From NCBI RefSeq assembly GCF_014931605.1, contig NZ_CP053382.1, positions 3,844,001 through 3,908,000 on the forward strand: 64,000 nucleotides of DNA. The letters are read 5' to 3'. The translations under genes and the position numbers were made by a program. Below, one piece after another: positions 8,582-17,591 of this stretch. The notes below the pieces were generated by a model that ran no database searches, was not told the origin of the DNA, and was given only the letters and a program-made list of their open reading frames with translations. Source of the stretch: Halomonas sp. MCCC 1A13316 (GTDB taxonomy: Bacteria; Pseudomonadota; Gammaproteobacteria; Pseudomonadales; Halomonadaceae). Position 1 is the first letter of the stretch. Every line of letters starts with the position of its first letter.

Positions 8582-11485
8582 ATGGAACTCCAGACCCCCG
8601 ACCCGACCGACCTGTCGCTAACGGCTCCGCAAGCCCTGCGCGTCATCAAGCGCAACGGTGATGTGGCGCCCTTCGACGCCGGCAAGATCGCCGTCGCCAT
8701 GCGCAAGGCCTTCATTGCCGTGGAGGGCGACAACGTCAGTGCCTCCTCGCGGGTCCGCGACTTCGTGGAACAGGCCAGCCAGGCCATCGCTCGTGCCTTC
8801 CTGCGCCGCATGCCGGACGGCGGCACCGTCCACATCGAGGACATCCAGGATCAGGTAGAGCTGGCGCTGATGCGCGCCGGCGAGCAGAAGGTCGCCCGCG
8901 CCTACGTACTTTACCGCGAGGAGCACGCGCGTGCTCGCGCCGCGGCCGGTGCCGAGATCGAGAAGCCGCACCCCACGCTCAACGTTACCCTGGCCGACGG
9001 TAGCCGCCGCCCGCTGGATCTCGGCCGCATCGAGACGCTGGTATTCGATGCCTGCGCGGAACTCGAGAACGTCGACCCCAACCGTATCGTCGAGGAATCG
9101 CTGAAGAATCTCTACGACGGCGTCTCGGTGGATGGCGTCTCCCAGGCGCTGACGATGACCGCGCGCACCCTGGTGGAGAAGGAACCCAACTACACCTACG
9201 TCACCGCCCGCCTGCTGCAGGACAGCCTGCGCCGCGAGGCGCTGACGTTCCTCGGCATCGCCGAGGAGGCCACCTTCGGCGATATGGCCGAATTCTACAA
9301 ACCGGCCTTCCAGGCCTATGTGGCCAAGGGTATCGAATTCGAACAGCTCGATCCGGTACTCGCCGAGTTCGACCTTGAGCGGCTGGGCGACGCCCTCGAT
9401 CATTCCCGTGACAACGCCTTCACCTACCTGGGCCTGCAGACGCTCTACGACCGCTACTTCATCCACCGCGACGACGTGCGTTACGAGCTGCCCCAGGTCA
9501 TGTTCATGCGCGTGGCCATGGGCCTGGCATTGAACGAGGACGACCGTGAGGCGCGAGCCATCGAGTTCTATGAGCTGCTCTCCAGCTTCGACTACATGGC
9601 TTCTACGCCGACGCTGTTCAATTCCGGCACCGTGCGCAGCCAGCTTTCCAGCTGCTATCTCACCACCGTGCCCGACGAGCTCGACGGTATCTACAGTGCC
9701 ATCCGCGATAACGCCCTGCTCTCCAAGTGGGCCGGGGGCCTTGGCAACGACTGGACCCCGGTACGCGCGCTGGGCTCCTACATCAAGGGCACCAATGGCA
9801 AGAGCCAGGGTGTGGTGCCGTTCCTCAAGGTGGTCAACGATACCGCGGTGGCGGTGAACCAGGGCGGCAAGCGCAAGGGGGCGGTGTGCGCCTATCTCGA
9901 GACCTGGCACCTCGATGTCGAGGAATTCTTCGAGCTGCGCAAGAACACCGGCGACGACCGCCGCCGCACCCATGACATGAACACCGCCAACTGGGTGCCC
10001 GACCTGTTCATGAAGCGCGTATTCGATGACAAGGAGTGGACGCTTTTCTCGCCCGCCACCTGTCCCGACCTGCACGACCTCTACGGCGCCGCCTTCGAGA
10101 AGCGCTACGAGGAGTACGAAGCGATGACCCGCTCTGGGCAGCTCAAGCTGTTCAAGCGCGTACGCGCCAAGGACCTGTGGCGCAAGATGCTCTCGATGCT
10201 GTTCGAGACCGGCCACCCGTGGATCACCTTCAAGGATCCGTGCAACCTGCGTAGCCCACAGCAGCACGCCGGCGTGGTGCACTCCTCCAACCTGTGCACC
10301 GAGATCACGCTCAACACCAGCGTCGATGAAATCGCGGTGTGCAACTTGGGTTCGGTCAACCTGGCCCAGCACGTGACCGACGGCAAGCTCGACGACGACA
10401 AGCTGAAGAAGACCGTGCGCACCGCCGTGCGCATGCTCGACAACGTCATTGACATCAACTACTACGCGGTGCCCCAGGCCAGGAACTCCAACTTCAAGCA
10501 TCGCCCGGTGGGGCTCGGCATCATGGGCTTCCAGGATGCGCTCTACGCCCAGGATATCGCCTACGCCTCCGAAGAGGCGGTGGCGTTCGCCGATCGCTCG
10601 ATGGAACTGGTCAGTTACCACGCCATTGAGGCCTCCAGCGACCTGGCCGCCGAACGCGGCCGCTACCAGAGCTTCGAGGGCTCGCTGTGGAGCCAGGGCG
10701 TGCTGCCCATCGACTCCATCGAGAAGCTGAAGACCGAGCGCGGCGAGAAGTACATCGAGGTCGATACTTCTGCCACTCAGGACTGGCAGCGCATCCGCCG
10801 GAAGATCGCCGACCAGGGCATGCGCAACTCCAACGTGATGGCCATCGCCCCCACCGCAACGATCTCCAACATTTGCGGTATATCGCAGTCGATCGAGCCG
10901 ACTTATCAGAACCTCTACGTGAAGTCGAACCTCTCCGGCGAATTCACCGTGGTCAATGCCTACCTGGTCCACGACCTGAAGGCTCGCGGCCTGTGGGACG
11001 AGGTAATGATCAACGACCTCAAGTACTACGACGGCAGCGTGCAGCCCATCGAGCGGGTGCCGGAAGACCTCCGGGCAAAGTATGCCACCGCCTTCGAGAC
11101 AGAGCCGAAGTGGCTGGTGGAGGCCGCCGCACGGCGCCAGAAGTGGATCGACCAGGCCCAGTCGCTGAACCTCTACATCAAGGGCGTGTCCGGCAAGAAG
11201 CTCGACGTGACCTATCGCATGGCGTGGTTCCGCGGGCTCAAGACCACCTACTACCTGCGCGCCCTGGGTGCCACTTCGGTGGAAAAGTCCACCGTCGACC
11301 GCGGCACGCTCAACGCGGTGAGTAACCAGGCATCAGGCGGTGCGCCTGCACCCCAGGCGCAACCCGCCCCAACGACACGCGAGCCCCGCGGCGTTGAGGA
11401 TTTCCTCACCGGCAAGGCGGGCAGCGGCTCTCGCGCGCCGAGTGCCAGTGAGATAGACGACCTGGGCTGCGAGGCCTGCCAGTAG
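8582..11485 (+). CDS. nrdA: Class Ia ribonucleoside-diphosphate reductase, alpha subunit
   Basis: NrdA reduces ribonucleoside diphosphates to deoxyribonucleotides. The 967-residue form is much longer than E. coli NrdA (761) and like the Pseudomonas type. It has a first ATP-cone at about residues 14-110 (RVIKRNGDVAPFDAGKIAVAM) and a second at about 125-215 (VTLADGSRRPLDLGRIETLVF), so allosteric activity control may differ from E. coli. The active-site signature region (SNLCTEITLNT, NLGSVNLAQHV) and the redox C-terminus DDLGCEACQ are present. I used the ATG at 8582 because the upstream extension overlaps the NrdR box and is low-complexity. It forms an operon with nrdB. Confidence 0.95.
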   Translation: MELQTPDPTDLSLTAPQALRVIKRNGDVAPFDAGKIAVAMRKAFIAVEGDNVSASSRVRDFVEQASQAIARAFLRRMPDGGTVHIEDIQDQVELALMRAGEQKVARAYVLYREEHARARAAAGAEIEKPHPTLNVTLADGSRRPLDLGRIETLVFDACAELENVDPNRIVEESLKNLYDGVSVDGVSQALTMTARTLVEKEPNYTYVTARLLQDSLRREALTFLGIAEEATFGDMAEFYKPAFQAYVAKGIEFEQLDPVLAEFDLERLGDALDHSRDNAFTYLGLQTLYDRYFIHRDDVRYELPQVMFMRVAMGLALNEDDREARAIEFYELLSSFDYMASTPTLFNSGTVRSQLSSCYLTTVPDELDGIYSAIRDNALLSKWAGGLGNDWTPVRALGSYIKGTNGKSQGVVPFLKVVNDTAVAVNQGGKRKGAVCAYLETWHLDVEEFFELRKNTGDDRRRTHDMNTANWVPDLFMKRVFDDKEWTLFSPATCPDLHDLYGAAFEKRYEEYEAMTRSGQLKLFKRVRAKDLWRKMLSMLFETGHPWITFKDPCNLRSPQQHAGVVHSSNLCTEITLNTSVDEIAVCNLGSVNLAQHVTDGKLDDDKLKKTVRTAVRMLDNVIDINYYAVPQARNSNFKHRPVGLGIMGFQDALYAQDIAYASEEAVAFADRSMELVSYHAIEASSDLAAERGRYQSFEGSLWSQGVLPIDSIEKLKTERGEKYIEVDTSATQDWQRIRRKIADQGMRNSNVMAIAPTATISNICGISQSIEPTYQNLYVKSNLSGEFTVVNAYLVHDLKARGLWDEVMINDLKYYDGSVQPIERVPEDLRAKYATAFETEPKWLVEAAARRQKWIDQAQSLNLYIKGVSGKKLDVTYRMAWFRGLKTTYYLRALGATSVEKSTVDRGTLNAVSNQASGGAPAPQAQPAPTTREPRGVEDFLTGKAGSGSRAPSASEIDDLGCEACQ

Positions 11486-11577
11486 GTTAACAAGCTGGCT
11501 GCGCTCGGCTTCGTACGCAGCGAGAACATTTTTTCTGATCCGACGATACCCGGATCTCGCCAAGATTAGGTGACGCC

Positions 11578-12825
11578 ATGCTGAACTGGGACGAATTCCA
11601 CGAGGACGAGACTTCCGTTGCCGAGCAGCCGGCCAAGGCCGCGCCGGCCCCCGCCGTCAAGCCTCAGCCCGCGCCTGCCCCGGTCGAGGAAGTGAAGGAG
11701 AGCAGCGGCAGCTACAAGGTGGCTGAAAGCGACCGCCTGGCGCGGGCCCGCAAGTCGCTCGAGGAGCTCGACGTGGCAGCCGGTCTCGAGGAACTCGAGA
11801 TGGGAGCGGCGCGTATCGAGGTCGACGACAAGCAGATGATCAACGCCCGCGCCGACCTCAACCAGTTGGTGCCTTTCAAGTACGAGTGGGCCTGGCAGAA
11901 GTACCTGGACGGCAGCGCCAACCACTGGATGCCCCAGGAAGTGAACATGAATGCCGACATTGCGCTGTGGAAGAGCCAGGACGGCTTGACCGCGGACGAA
12001 CGCCGCATCGTCGAGCGCAGCCTCGGCTATTTCTCCACCGCCGACTCGCTGGTTGCCAACAACCTGGTGCTGGCCCTGTATCGCCTGATCACCAACCCCG
12101 AGTGCCGCCAGTACCTGCTGCGTCAGGCCTTCGAGGAGGCGATCCACACCCACGCCTATCAATACTGCGTGGAGTCGCTGGGCATGGACGAGGGCGAGGT
12201 CTTCAACATGTACCGCGAGGTGCCGTCGGTCGCCGCCAAGTCGGCCTGGAGCCTCAAGCACACCCAGTCGCTGTCGCGTCCCGATTTCAATACCGGCACC
12301 CCCGAGACCGACCAGGAATTGCTGCGCAACCTGGTGGCCTTCTACTGCGTCACCGAGGGCATCTTCTTCTATTGCGGCTTCAGTCAGATCCTCTCCATGG
12401 GCCGGCGCAACAAGATGACCGGGGTGGCCGAGCAGTTCCAGTACATCCTGCGCGACGAGTCCATGCACCTCAATTTCGGGGTCGACATGATCAACCAGAT
12501 CAAGATCGAGAACCCGAACCTGTGGACGCCCGAGTTCCAGGACGAAGTCACCCAGATGATCCTCGAGGGCACCGAGCTCGAAATCGCTTATGCCCGCGAC
12601 ACCATGCCCCGCGGCGTGCTGGGCATGAACGCGGCGATCATGGAGGAGTACCTGCACTTCATCTGCAACCGCCGCCTGGCCCAGATCGGCCTCAAGGAGC
12701 AGTTCCCCGGCGCGCAGAACCCGTTCCCGTGGATGAGCGAGATCATCGACTTGCGCAAGGAGAAAAATTTCTTCGAAACCCGCGTCACCGAGTATCAGGT
12801 GGGCGGCGCGCTCAGTTGGGATTGA
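11578..12825 (+). CDS. nrdB: Class Ia ribonucleoside-diphosphate reductase, beta subunit
   Basis: The 415-residue di-iron subunit generates the tyrosyl radical used by NrdA. Expected ligands and radical site are seen in order: Asp in YFSTADSLV, Glu and His in [11 protein letters not shown] with the following radical Tyr candidate, Glu in [10 protein letters not shown], and Glu/His in [10 protein letters not shown]. The N-terminal 60 residues are Ala/Pro-rich and poorly conserved. It lies 92 bp after nrdA, with AGGTGA as ribosome site before the ATG, and ends just before a GC hairpin. Confidence 0.96.
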   Translation: MLNWDEFHEDETSVAEQPAKAAPAPAVKPQPAPAPVEEVKESSGSYKVAESDRLARARKSLEELDVAAGLEELEMGAARIEVDDKQMINARADLNQLVPFKYEWAWQKYLDGSANHWMPQEVNMNADIALWKSQDGLTADERRIVERSLGYFSTADSLVANNLVLALYRLITNPECRQYLLRQAFEEAIHTHAYQYCVESLGMDEGEVFNMYREVPSVAAKSAWSLKHTQSLSRPDFNTGTPETDQELLRNLVAFYCVTEGIFFYCGFSQILSMGRRNKMTGVAEQFQYILRDESMHLNFGVDMINQIKIENPNLWTPEFQDEVTQMILEGTELEIAYARDTMPRGVLGMNAAIMEEYLHFICNRRLAQIGLKEQFPGAQNPFPWMSEIIDLRKEKNFFETRVTEYQVGGALSWD

Positions 12826-12841
12826 GCTTCGGCAGCAACAA

Positions 12842-12865
12842 GCCCCACTCAGCGCCGAGTGGGGC
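12842..12865 (+). terminator. Hairpin after nrdB, probable terminator
   Basis: A perfect 9-bp stem, gccccactc (12842-12850) with gagtggggc (12857-12865), 6-base loop, lies 16 bases after nrdB. The following T run is weak (attta), so termination may be partial. Confidence 0.65.
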
Positions 12866-12932
12866 ATTTACCAAGCAGGAAAAGGAGTCGAAAGCCTTCA
12901 TGTAGTCCCCGTAGCCAACCAAGAGGTGCGTC

Positions 12933-13061
12933 ATGTCCAGAATGCGCGTTTCCGTGAAGCCACATCGTCGTTCAGCCCCTTTCCGACCCGTCAGGTCCTC
13001 GCCCAAGCCTGGGCTCAAGACGGTGTCCATCAAGCCTCATCGCCACCCGCCGCCGAAGTGA
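12933..13061 (+). CDS. Possible 42-residue basic peptide
   Basis: An ATG at 12933 preceded by AAGAGGTG opens a 42-residue frame rich in Arg, Lys, Pro and His (starts MSRMRVSVKPHRR, ends HRHPPPK). An overlapping 63-codon frame (GTG 12926 to TAA 13117) ends right at the ribosome site of the next gene and is an alternative. No family is recognised. The good ribosome site is the only positive evidence. Confidence 0.3.
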   Translation: MSRMRVSVKPHRRSAPFRPVRSSPKPGLKTVSIKPHRHPPPK

Positions 13062-13122
13062 TCTCCGCCCATCCGGCAAGCCTGGCTACGACCTTCAACG
13101 ACTTTGAAGTGAGGTAAACGTC

Positions 13123-13452
13123 ATGGGAAGTTACTACGCAAACGACAACGCTCGACTCAGTGGAACGCAAGCTCCCGGGGATCATCAGGCATGGCAGCAC
13201 GCACTCGATCTTGCCCTTGCCGCCCATAACAGTGAAGACGCCCTGGCCCGCTACCCGCACGTGGCCTTCGCCTTCCCTTCGTCAGCGCCCAACCCCTACT
13301 CCCGAGAATATCCGCTGCTCGACTATCGCGAGCTCAAGGAGTGGGCGAGTTCGCGAGGTTGGCGGGTCCGCCCCGCTCCCGAGCGCGCACCAATGGGCGA
13401 AAAGTACAGCCCTCCGGTACGCTTCACGCGTTTGCCATCGCGCTACCACTGA
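13123..13452 (+). CDS. Small hypothetical protein
   Basis: A 109-residue soluble product beginning MGSYYANDNARLSG, with GAGGT positioned 7 bases before the ATG. There is no signal peptide or membrane segment. It contains a central YPHVAFAFPSSAPNPYSREYPLLDY stretch rich in Pro and aromatics and a C-terminal basic part. I do not recognise a family. Codon use and GC content fit the surrounding genome. It lies between nrdB and the truncated NUDIX gene with no obvious operon partner. Confidence 0.6.
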   Translation: MGSYYANDNARLSGTQAPGDHQAWQHALDLALAAHNSEDALARYPHVAFAFPSSAPNPYSREYPLLDYRELKEWASSRGWRVRPAPERAPMGEKYSPPVRFTRLPSRYH

Positions 13453-13514
13453 AACCGGCTGCCCAAGCGACAGCGTACGGACGGCAAACGATCCGTGAGA
13501 CAAGAATCGAGTTC

Positions 13515-13700
13515 ATGAGTCCAGCTCGACCGACCACCTTGCGTATCGCCGCGGCTCTGATCCTCGACTCCGAGGGGCACATGCTGCTGGTGCGCAAGCG
13601 AGGTACCGAACGCTTCATGCAGGCCGGCGGCAAGCTCGAGCCCGGTGAACCCGCGCGATGGCGTTGCCTTAAGGATCGTATCCTCCTACGCTCGGGTTAG
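13515..13700 (+). pseudogene. Truncated NUDIX hydrolase
   Basis: The frame starts MSPARPTTLRIAAALILDSE and reads as the first strands of a NUDIX hydrolase up to the start of the NUDIX box (MQAGGKLEPGEPA). The rest of the box (REUxEExGU) is missing: the frame continues with about 14 unrelated residues and stops. Family members are about 130-150 residues; only about 47 recognisable residues remain. The break near 13654 looks like a deletion junction. No function expected. Confidence 0.75.
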
Positions 13701-13714
13701 CATGTAAGCCTGAT

Positions 13715-14839
13715 GTGGCAAGGAGGCTCATCATCGGAACCGACTGGAAGGAGGGCAACCGGATCACCCTGTTGCCCGACAGTCGCCGCTTCGTGCCGGC
13801 TCTGCTCGAGGCCATCGATACCGCCCAGGAGTCGATCTGGCTCGAGCAGTACCTGGTCGAATCCGGGCGAGTGACACAACGTTTCTTCGAGGCGCTGATA
13901 CGGGCAGCGCGGCGCGGTGTCGAAGTGCGCGTCCTGCTGGACAGCTTCGGTGCCACTGGCCTGGGCCAGCACGAACGTACCCGACTGTCGGCTGCCGGGG
14001 TGGCGCTGTGTCACTACAACCCGTTCATGATGCGGCGGCTGCGCCGCAATCTGGTACGCACCCATCGCAAGCTGGTACTGATCGATCGCCGAGTAATCTA
14101 CACCGGTGGCTACTGTCTGACCGACGACTATCTGGGCGACTGGTTCGACCTGATGGTGAGGGCGGAAGGCCCGGTGGTGGCAGATGCGATCAAACTGTTT
14201 GCAGACCTCTGGGAATCTCCTCGCGTCCGGGGCGACAAGGCCCGATTGGTCCGGCGGGCGGCGCCCCAGTCCCAGGCCGGGAGCATGCCAGCACGACTGG
14301 TCCAGAATGAGGGCCATCGCAGCCCGACCATCCGCCGCTCGCTGCACCGGCAGATAGTCGGCGCCACACGTCGCGTATGGCTATATACCCCCTATTTTCT
14401 ACCCTCCCGCCAATTGCGCCGGCTGATAAAGGAAGCGTCGGCACGAGGCGTCGATGTTCGATTGCTGGTAGCGGGCAAGGGGCATGACCACCCCAGCGTG
14501 CGAACTGCAGGTCAGCGCCACTATGGCCAGCTGCTCGACTCCGGCATCAAGATTTACGAGTACCAGCCTCGTTTCACCCATGCCAAGTTCTGCATCGTCG
14601 ATGACTGGGTCACCGTGGGGTCGTGCAATTTCGATCACTGGAGCCTGCACTGGAATTTGGAAGCGAACCTGGAAGTGGATAGTCCAACGTACTGTGCAGA
14701 CCTTGTCGAACTGTTCGAAAGCCATAGCGAGGAGAGTCGGCCGATTCTCGCCCAGGCATGGCAACAACGTCCACGAACCCAGCGCCTTCGGGAACGAGCT
14801 GCAGCGCTGATCAGCGCGTGGCTGGCCGGGCTACGCTGA
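13715..14839 (+). CDS. Phospholipase D superfamily protein, cardiolipin synthase B-like
   Basis: About 374 residues with two HKD motifs: HRKLVLIDRRVIYTGG (about residue 110) and HAKFCIVDDWVTVGSCNFD (about residue 288). Two-HKD proteins of this size without N-terminal membrane helices resemble ClsB, which makes cardiolipin or phosphatidylglycerol by phosphatidyl transfer at the inner membrane. The start is doubtful. The GTG at 13715 has no ribosome site, while AAGGAGG lies inside the frame at 13720-13726 and points to an ATC at 13733. It follows the broken NUDIX gene, so the 5' end may have been altered by the same deletion. Confidence 0.8.
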   Translation: MARRLIIGTDWKEGNRITLLPDSRRFVPALLEAIDTAQESIWLEQYLVESGRVTQRFFEALIRAARRGVEVRVLLDSFGATGLGQHERTRLSAAGVALCHYNPFMMRRLRRNLVRTHRKLVLIDRRVIYTGGYCLTDDYLGDWFDLMVRAEGPVVADAIKLFADLWESPRVRGDKARLVRRAAPQSQAGSMPARLVQNEGHRSPTIRRSLHRQIVGATRRVWLYTPYFLPSRQLRRLIKEASARGVDVRLLVAGKGHDHPSVRTAGQRHYGQLLDSGIKIYEYQPRFTHAKFCIVDDWVTVGSCNFDHWSLHWNLEANLEVDSPTYCADLVELFESHSEESRPILAQAWQQRPRTQRLRERAAALISAWLAGLR

Positions 14840-14847
14840 CGTGACGG

Positions 14848-16089
14848 TCACTTATTACGCGCTTGCTGCCGTCGCTGCCAGTGTCCGTACATTTTGGCAA
14901 ACGGCGCCGCCGTGAGCCCATGCACCAATAGTGAAATCGCGACGATCAGGCTAACGGCGACCCAGACGCGCTCATGCCCAGTGCGGCTCGATGCCAGGGT
15001 TGCGTAATAGAGGGCCGATATCCCGATCGGCCCGAACCAGCCCATCACCCACACGATCGATCTATCGCGCAGCGAGGGAAGCCATGGGCTTAGCAGCAGA
15101 ATCGCCGGCAGGCGACGCAGCAGCAGTACCAACAGAACCAGAGCCAGCCCCGCCCAGCCCAGCGCCCACCACTCATCCCAGGGGGCAATCAGCCCGAACA
15201 GGATGAAGGCCGGCAGGGTCAGCAGGATATTGACCGCCTCCTGGACATTGTCCTCCTCGCTGCGATCTTTCCCCCCTACTTTTTGATCGAAGGCCAGACC
15301 GGCGGCGAAGACGCCGAGAATGCTGTTGGTGCCCAACAACGCGCCTACACCAAGCACGAAGATCGTCAACGCCACGGTAATCGAAAGAAAGGAGGGCTGG
15401 TCGAGATAGCCACGCTCTTCCGACCAGCGCAGTGCGCGTCCTGTCGCCCAACCCAGCACGATGCCGACCAGCACGCCACCACCCACTTCCCATAGCCAGA
15501 CCCGACCGAACCAGTCGAGCCAGGCATCGCCAGTGGGTGTGGTCAATAGCAGGATCGGCAGCAATACCAGCGGATAGGCCAGCCCATCGTTGGCGCCGGA
15601 CTCACTGGACAATAAATGACGAAAGGAACCCGGCAAATTCTCCTTGGCCACCCCACCGGTGACGATGGAAGACGCCACCACCGGATCGGTGGGACAAACG
15701 GCGGCTCCGACCAGCAGTGCGATCAGCAGCGGTAATCCCAGCACCCCGTAGGTGAGCAAGGCACTGATGAGACACATCGCGGGCATCCCGATGGCCAGCA
15801 GGATAACTAGCGAGCGCCAGTGAGAGAAAGGGTAATCGGGAGGAAGCCGCAAGGCGATACCCATCAGGCTGATGCCCAGCGTGATGCGCGCCGTCTCCTC
15901 CATCAACTTCTTGCTGTCGCCCCAAGCCCGGGGATCCAGCAGGTCCATTGCCTCCGGTCCTAGTGCGACACCCAGCAGGAAGGCAAGCAAAGGCACCGAT
16001 AGCCAGGAACGATCCAGCGGGCTCGACAACAAGCCCACGACCAGCACCAGGCCACCCACGACCGCGAGCGCTAAGTTCAAGTGCTCCAT
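14848..16089 (-). CDS. Cation:proton antiporter (CPA1 family)
   Basis: A 413-residue integral membrane protein with about 12 hydrophobic segments. The functional helix pair is seen in VCPTDPVVASSIV and SESGANDGLAYPLVL, the TDP and ND motifs characteristic of CPA1 Na+/H+ (or K+/H+) exchangers. AAGGAG precedes the ATG at 16087-16089. In halophiles such exchangers remove sodium or regulate pH, but ion choice cannot be read from sequence. It converges on the cardiolipin synthase-like gene with an 8-base gap. Confidence 0.88.
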   Translation of the reverse strand: MEHLNLALAVVGGLVLVVGLLSSPLDRSWLSVPLLAFLLGVALGPEAMDLLDPRAWGDSKKLMEETARITLGISLMGIALRLPPDYPFSHWRSLVILLAIGMPAMCLISALLTYGVLGLPLLIALLVGAAVCPTDPVVASSIVTGGVAKENLPGSFRHLLSSESGANDGLAYPLVLLPILLLTTPTGDAWLDWFGRVWLWEVGGGVLVGIVLGWATGRALRWSEERGYLDQPSFLSITVALTIFVLGVGALLGTNSILGVFAAGLAFDQKVGGKDRSEEDNVQEAVNILLTLPAFILFGLIAPWDEWWALGWAGLALVLLVLLLRRLPAILLLSPWLPSLRDRSIVWVMGWFGPIGISALYYATLASSRTGHERVWVAVSLIVAISLLVHGLTAAPFAKMYGHWQRRQQARNK

Positions 16090-16240
16090 CCCGGCTCCTT
16101 CCGCTCCATAGCTTCCCTTTCCCTACCCTAGGCAATCTGACGCAAGGCGTAAAACCGAGCAACGCCGCCGGAACAGGATTGCACGGTGAATCGCTGCTGG
16201 CTTAAAGTAGCTACGGACCTCAACGGACAAGGAGTCGAGC

Positions 16241-16363
16241 ATGACGAACGGCAAGTCCCGCAGTGTCATCAAGCGTATCTACGTTCCTACCCACGTGCGC
16301 GAGCTTCCCAGCGGCGAGCGGGTCACCGTACCCGGTCACTATCGCAAGCCAGCCGAATCCTGA
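16241..16363 (+). CDS. Small 40-residue protein
   Basis: ATG at 16241 with AAGGAG 8 bases upstream opens a 40-residue frame, MTNGKSRSVIKRIYVPTHVR then a Gly/Glu/Arg-rich turn and VTVPGHYRKP. It reads as a compact basic soluble peptide. Good ribosome site, independent position and ordinary coding composition support it. Family not recognised. Confidence 0.5.
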   Translation: MTNGKSRSVIKRIYVPTHVRELPSGERVTVPGHYRKPAES

Positions 16364-16430
16364 GCTCTCGGATCTACAGAATCACGGCGTCAGCGCCGCG
16401 AGATGATACGTGGCTTCCGTGTCAGGCCGC

Positions 16431-17561
16431 TCAGTTCCAGGCGACGATCTCGGGATCGGCAGGTACGAAAGTATCCGGGTTGGTTACGTTATCGAGGCTG
16501 ATGAAGTCGATACCGCCGTTGCTGCGGATGTAGGTGCCCGCCACGATCGCGCCGTACAGGCTCGAGTTGCCGTTTTGACGAACATATCCACCGGCCCAGA
16601 ACACGCCATAATTGTCCGTGTTGCCGTTGAATTCGATATCCTGGCCAGCGATGACAAAAAGGCCGATCTCGCTCTCGTTGCCACCGCTTGAAGTAGCCCC
16701 GCTCATGGTGACGTTACCTGTTGCCACCAGCGTCACACGGTTGCTATCCACGGAACCGCCCTGCACATCCAGGTCGCCGTCGCAAAATACGGTGTCACCA
16801 TCGTTCAGCGTGTCCATGTCGATACTGCACGTGTTGATGACTCCCCCACGCTCCCGATATTCATCGAATACCGTAGGGTCGTAACTCTTGTAGCAGTGAG
16901 GCTCGGGATTTTCATCACAGCCGCTTACGTCCTCGCCTGCCGGTCGGGTTCCTGGCAGGGGCACCTCGACCATCTGCTCTGTCCCGTCGGTCACGATCGC
17001 TTCCGAACCGTCTCGCAGAGTAATGTCGACGGTTCCGTTGGAGTGGACATTACCCAGAACGGTGGACTGGCCCGTGACCAGAATGTAGTCCGCACTGAGC
17101 AGCCCATTGGTAAAGGCAGGGTTCGGTCCCGGTGTGAATTCGATGCGAGCGAAGACCGGCTGGCTCACTGCTGCCAGACTGCCCGCGGTGACCACGGCCC
17201 CCATGCCGGCAATGAAGTAATCGCTGCCGTCCCGGAGCAGATAGTAGTGGCAGGCGATATTGCCGCTGCAGGCGTTGGCGGAGATGTCACCCAATGCGGT
17301 GAACTCTGTCCAGCTGTAGGCTTCCACTTCGGCGAGGGTCCGTGTGGCATCGAAGTCGCTGACGCTCATGCCGCTGCCATTCTCGCCCCAGCCGGCCGAG
17401 ATGGCCTTTTCCGCGCCCATCTGGGCTTCGGTTGCGGCCTTGTAGTTTCCCGCCAGGCGCTCGTCGATCTGTGACGACTGCATTCCGGAAAGCCCCAGCA
17501 TCAAGGAGCCGGCCAGCATCGAGAGCACGACAACCAGTGCAGCACCGCGTTCTTGTTTCAT
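16431..17561 (-). CDS. pilX: PilX-like minor pilin assembly protein, unusually long
   Basis: The N-terminus MKQERGAALVVVLSMLAGSL is the class III signal and hydrophobic helix of PilX, a minor pilin that helps initiate type IV pili. Typical PilX has about 170-200 residues; this has 376. After about residue 130 the chain becomes a Gly/Asn/Ser-rich series of short strands (SADYILVTGQSTVLGNVHSN ... GDLDVQGGSV ... GNVTMSG ... GQDIEFNGN ... RQNGNSSLYGAIVAG), which suggests a beta-helix-like or polymer-forming domain. Last gene of the minor pilin operon. No pilY1 follows. Confidence 0.8.
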   Translation of the reverse strand: MKQERGAALVVVLSMLAGSLMLGLSGMQSSQIDERLAGNYKAATEAQMGAEKAISAGWGENGSGMSVSDFDATRTLAEVEAYSWTEFTALGDISANACSGNIACHYYLLRDGSDYFIAGMGAVVTAGSLAAVSQPVFARIEFTPGPNPAFTNGLLSADYILVTGQSTVLGNVHSNGTVDITLRDGSEAIVTDGTEQMVEVPLPGTRPAGEDVSGCDENPEPHCYKSYDPTVFDEYRERGGVINTCSIDMDTLNDGDTVFCDGDLDVQGGSVDSNRVTLVATGNVTMSGATSSGGNESEIGLFVIAGQDIEFNGNTDNYGVFWAGGYVRQNGNSSLYGAIVAGTYIRSNGGIDFISLDNVTNPDTFVPADPEIVAWN

Positions 17562-17591
17562 GTGAGTGCTCCTACCTCTCGGGAGGTCAGG

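Noticed and set aside
8618..10972. 784-codon open frame antisense to nrdA
   Set aside because: It mirrors the well-supported nrdA gene. In GC-rich DNA long antisense frames are common, and this has no ribosome site, domain or sensible composition.
11566..12867. 433-codon frame antisense to nrdB
   Set aside because: Shadow of nrdB; it would include the nrdB terminator hairpin and has no recognisable motif.
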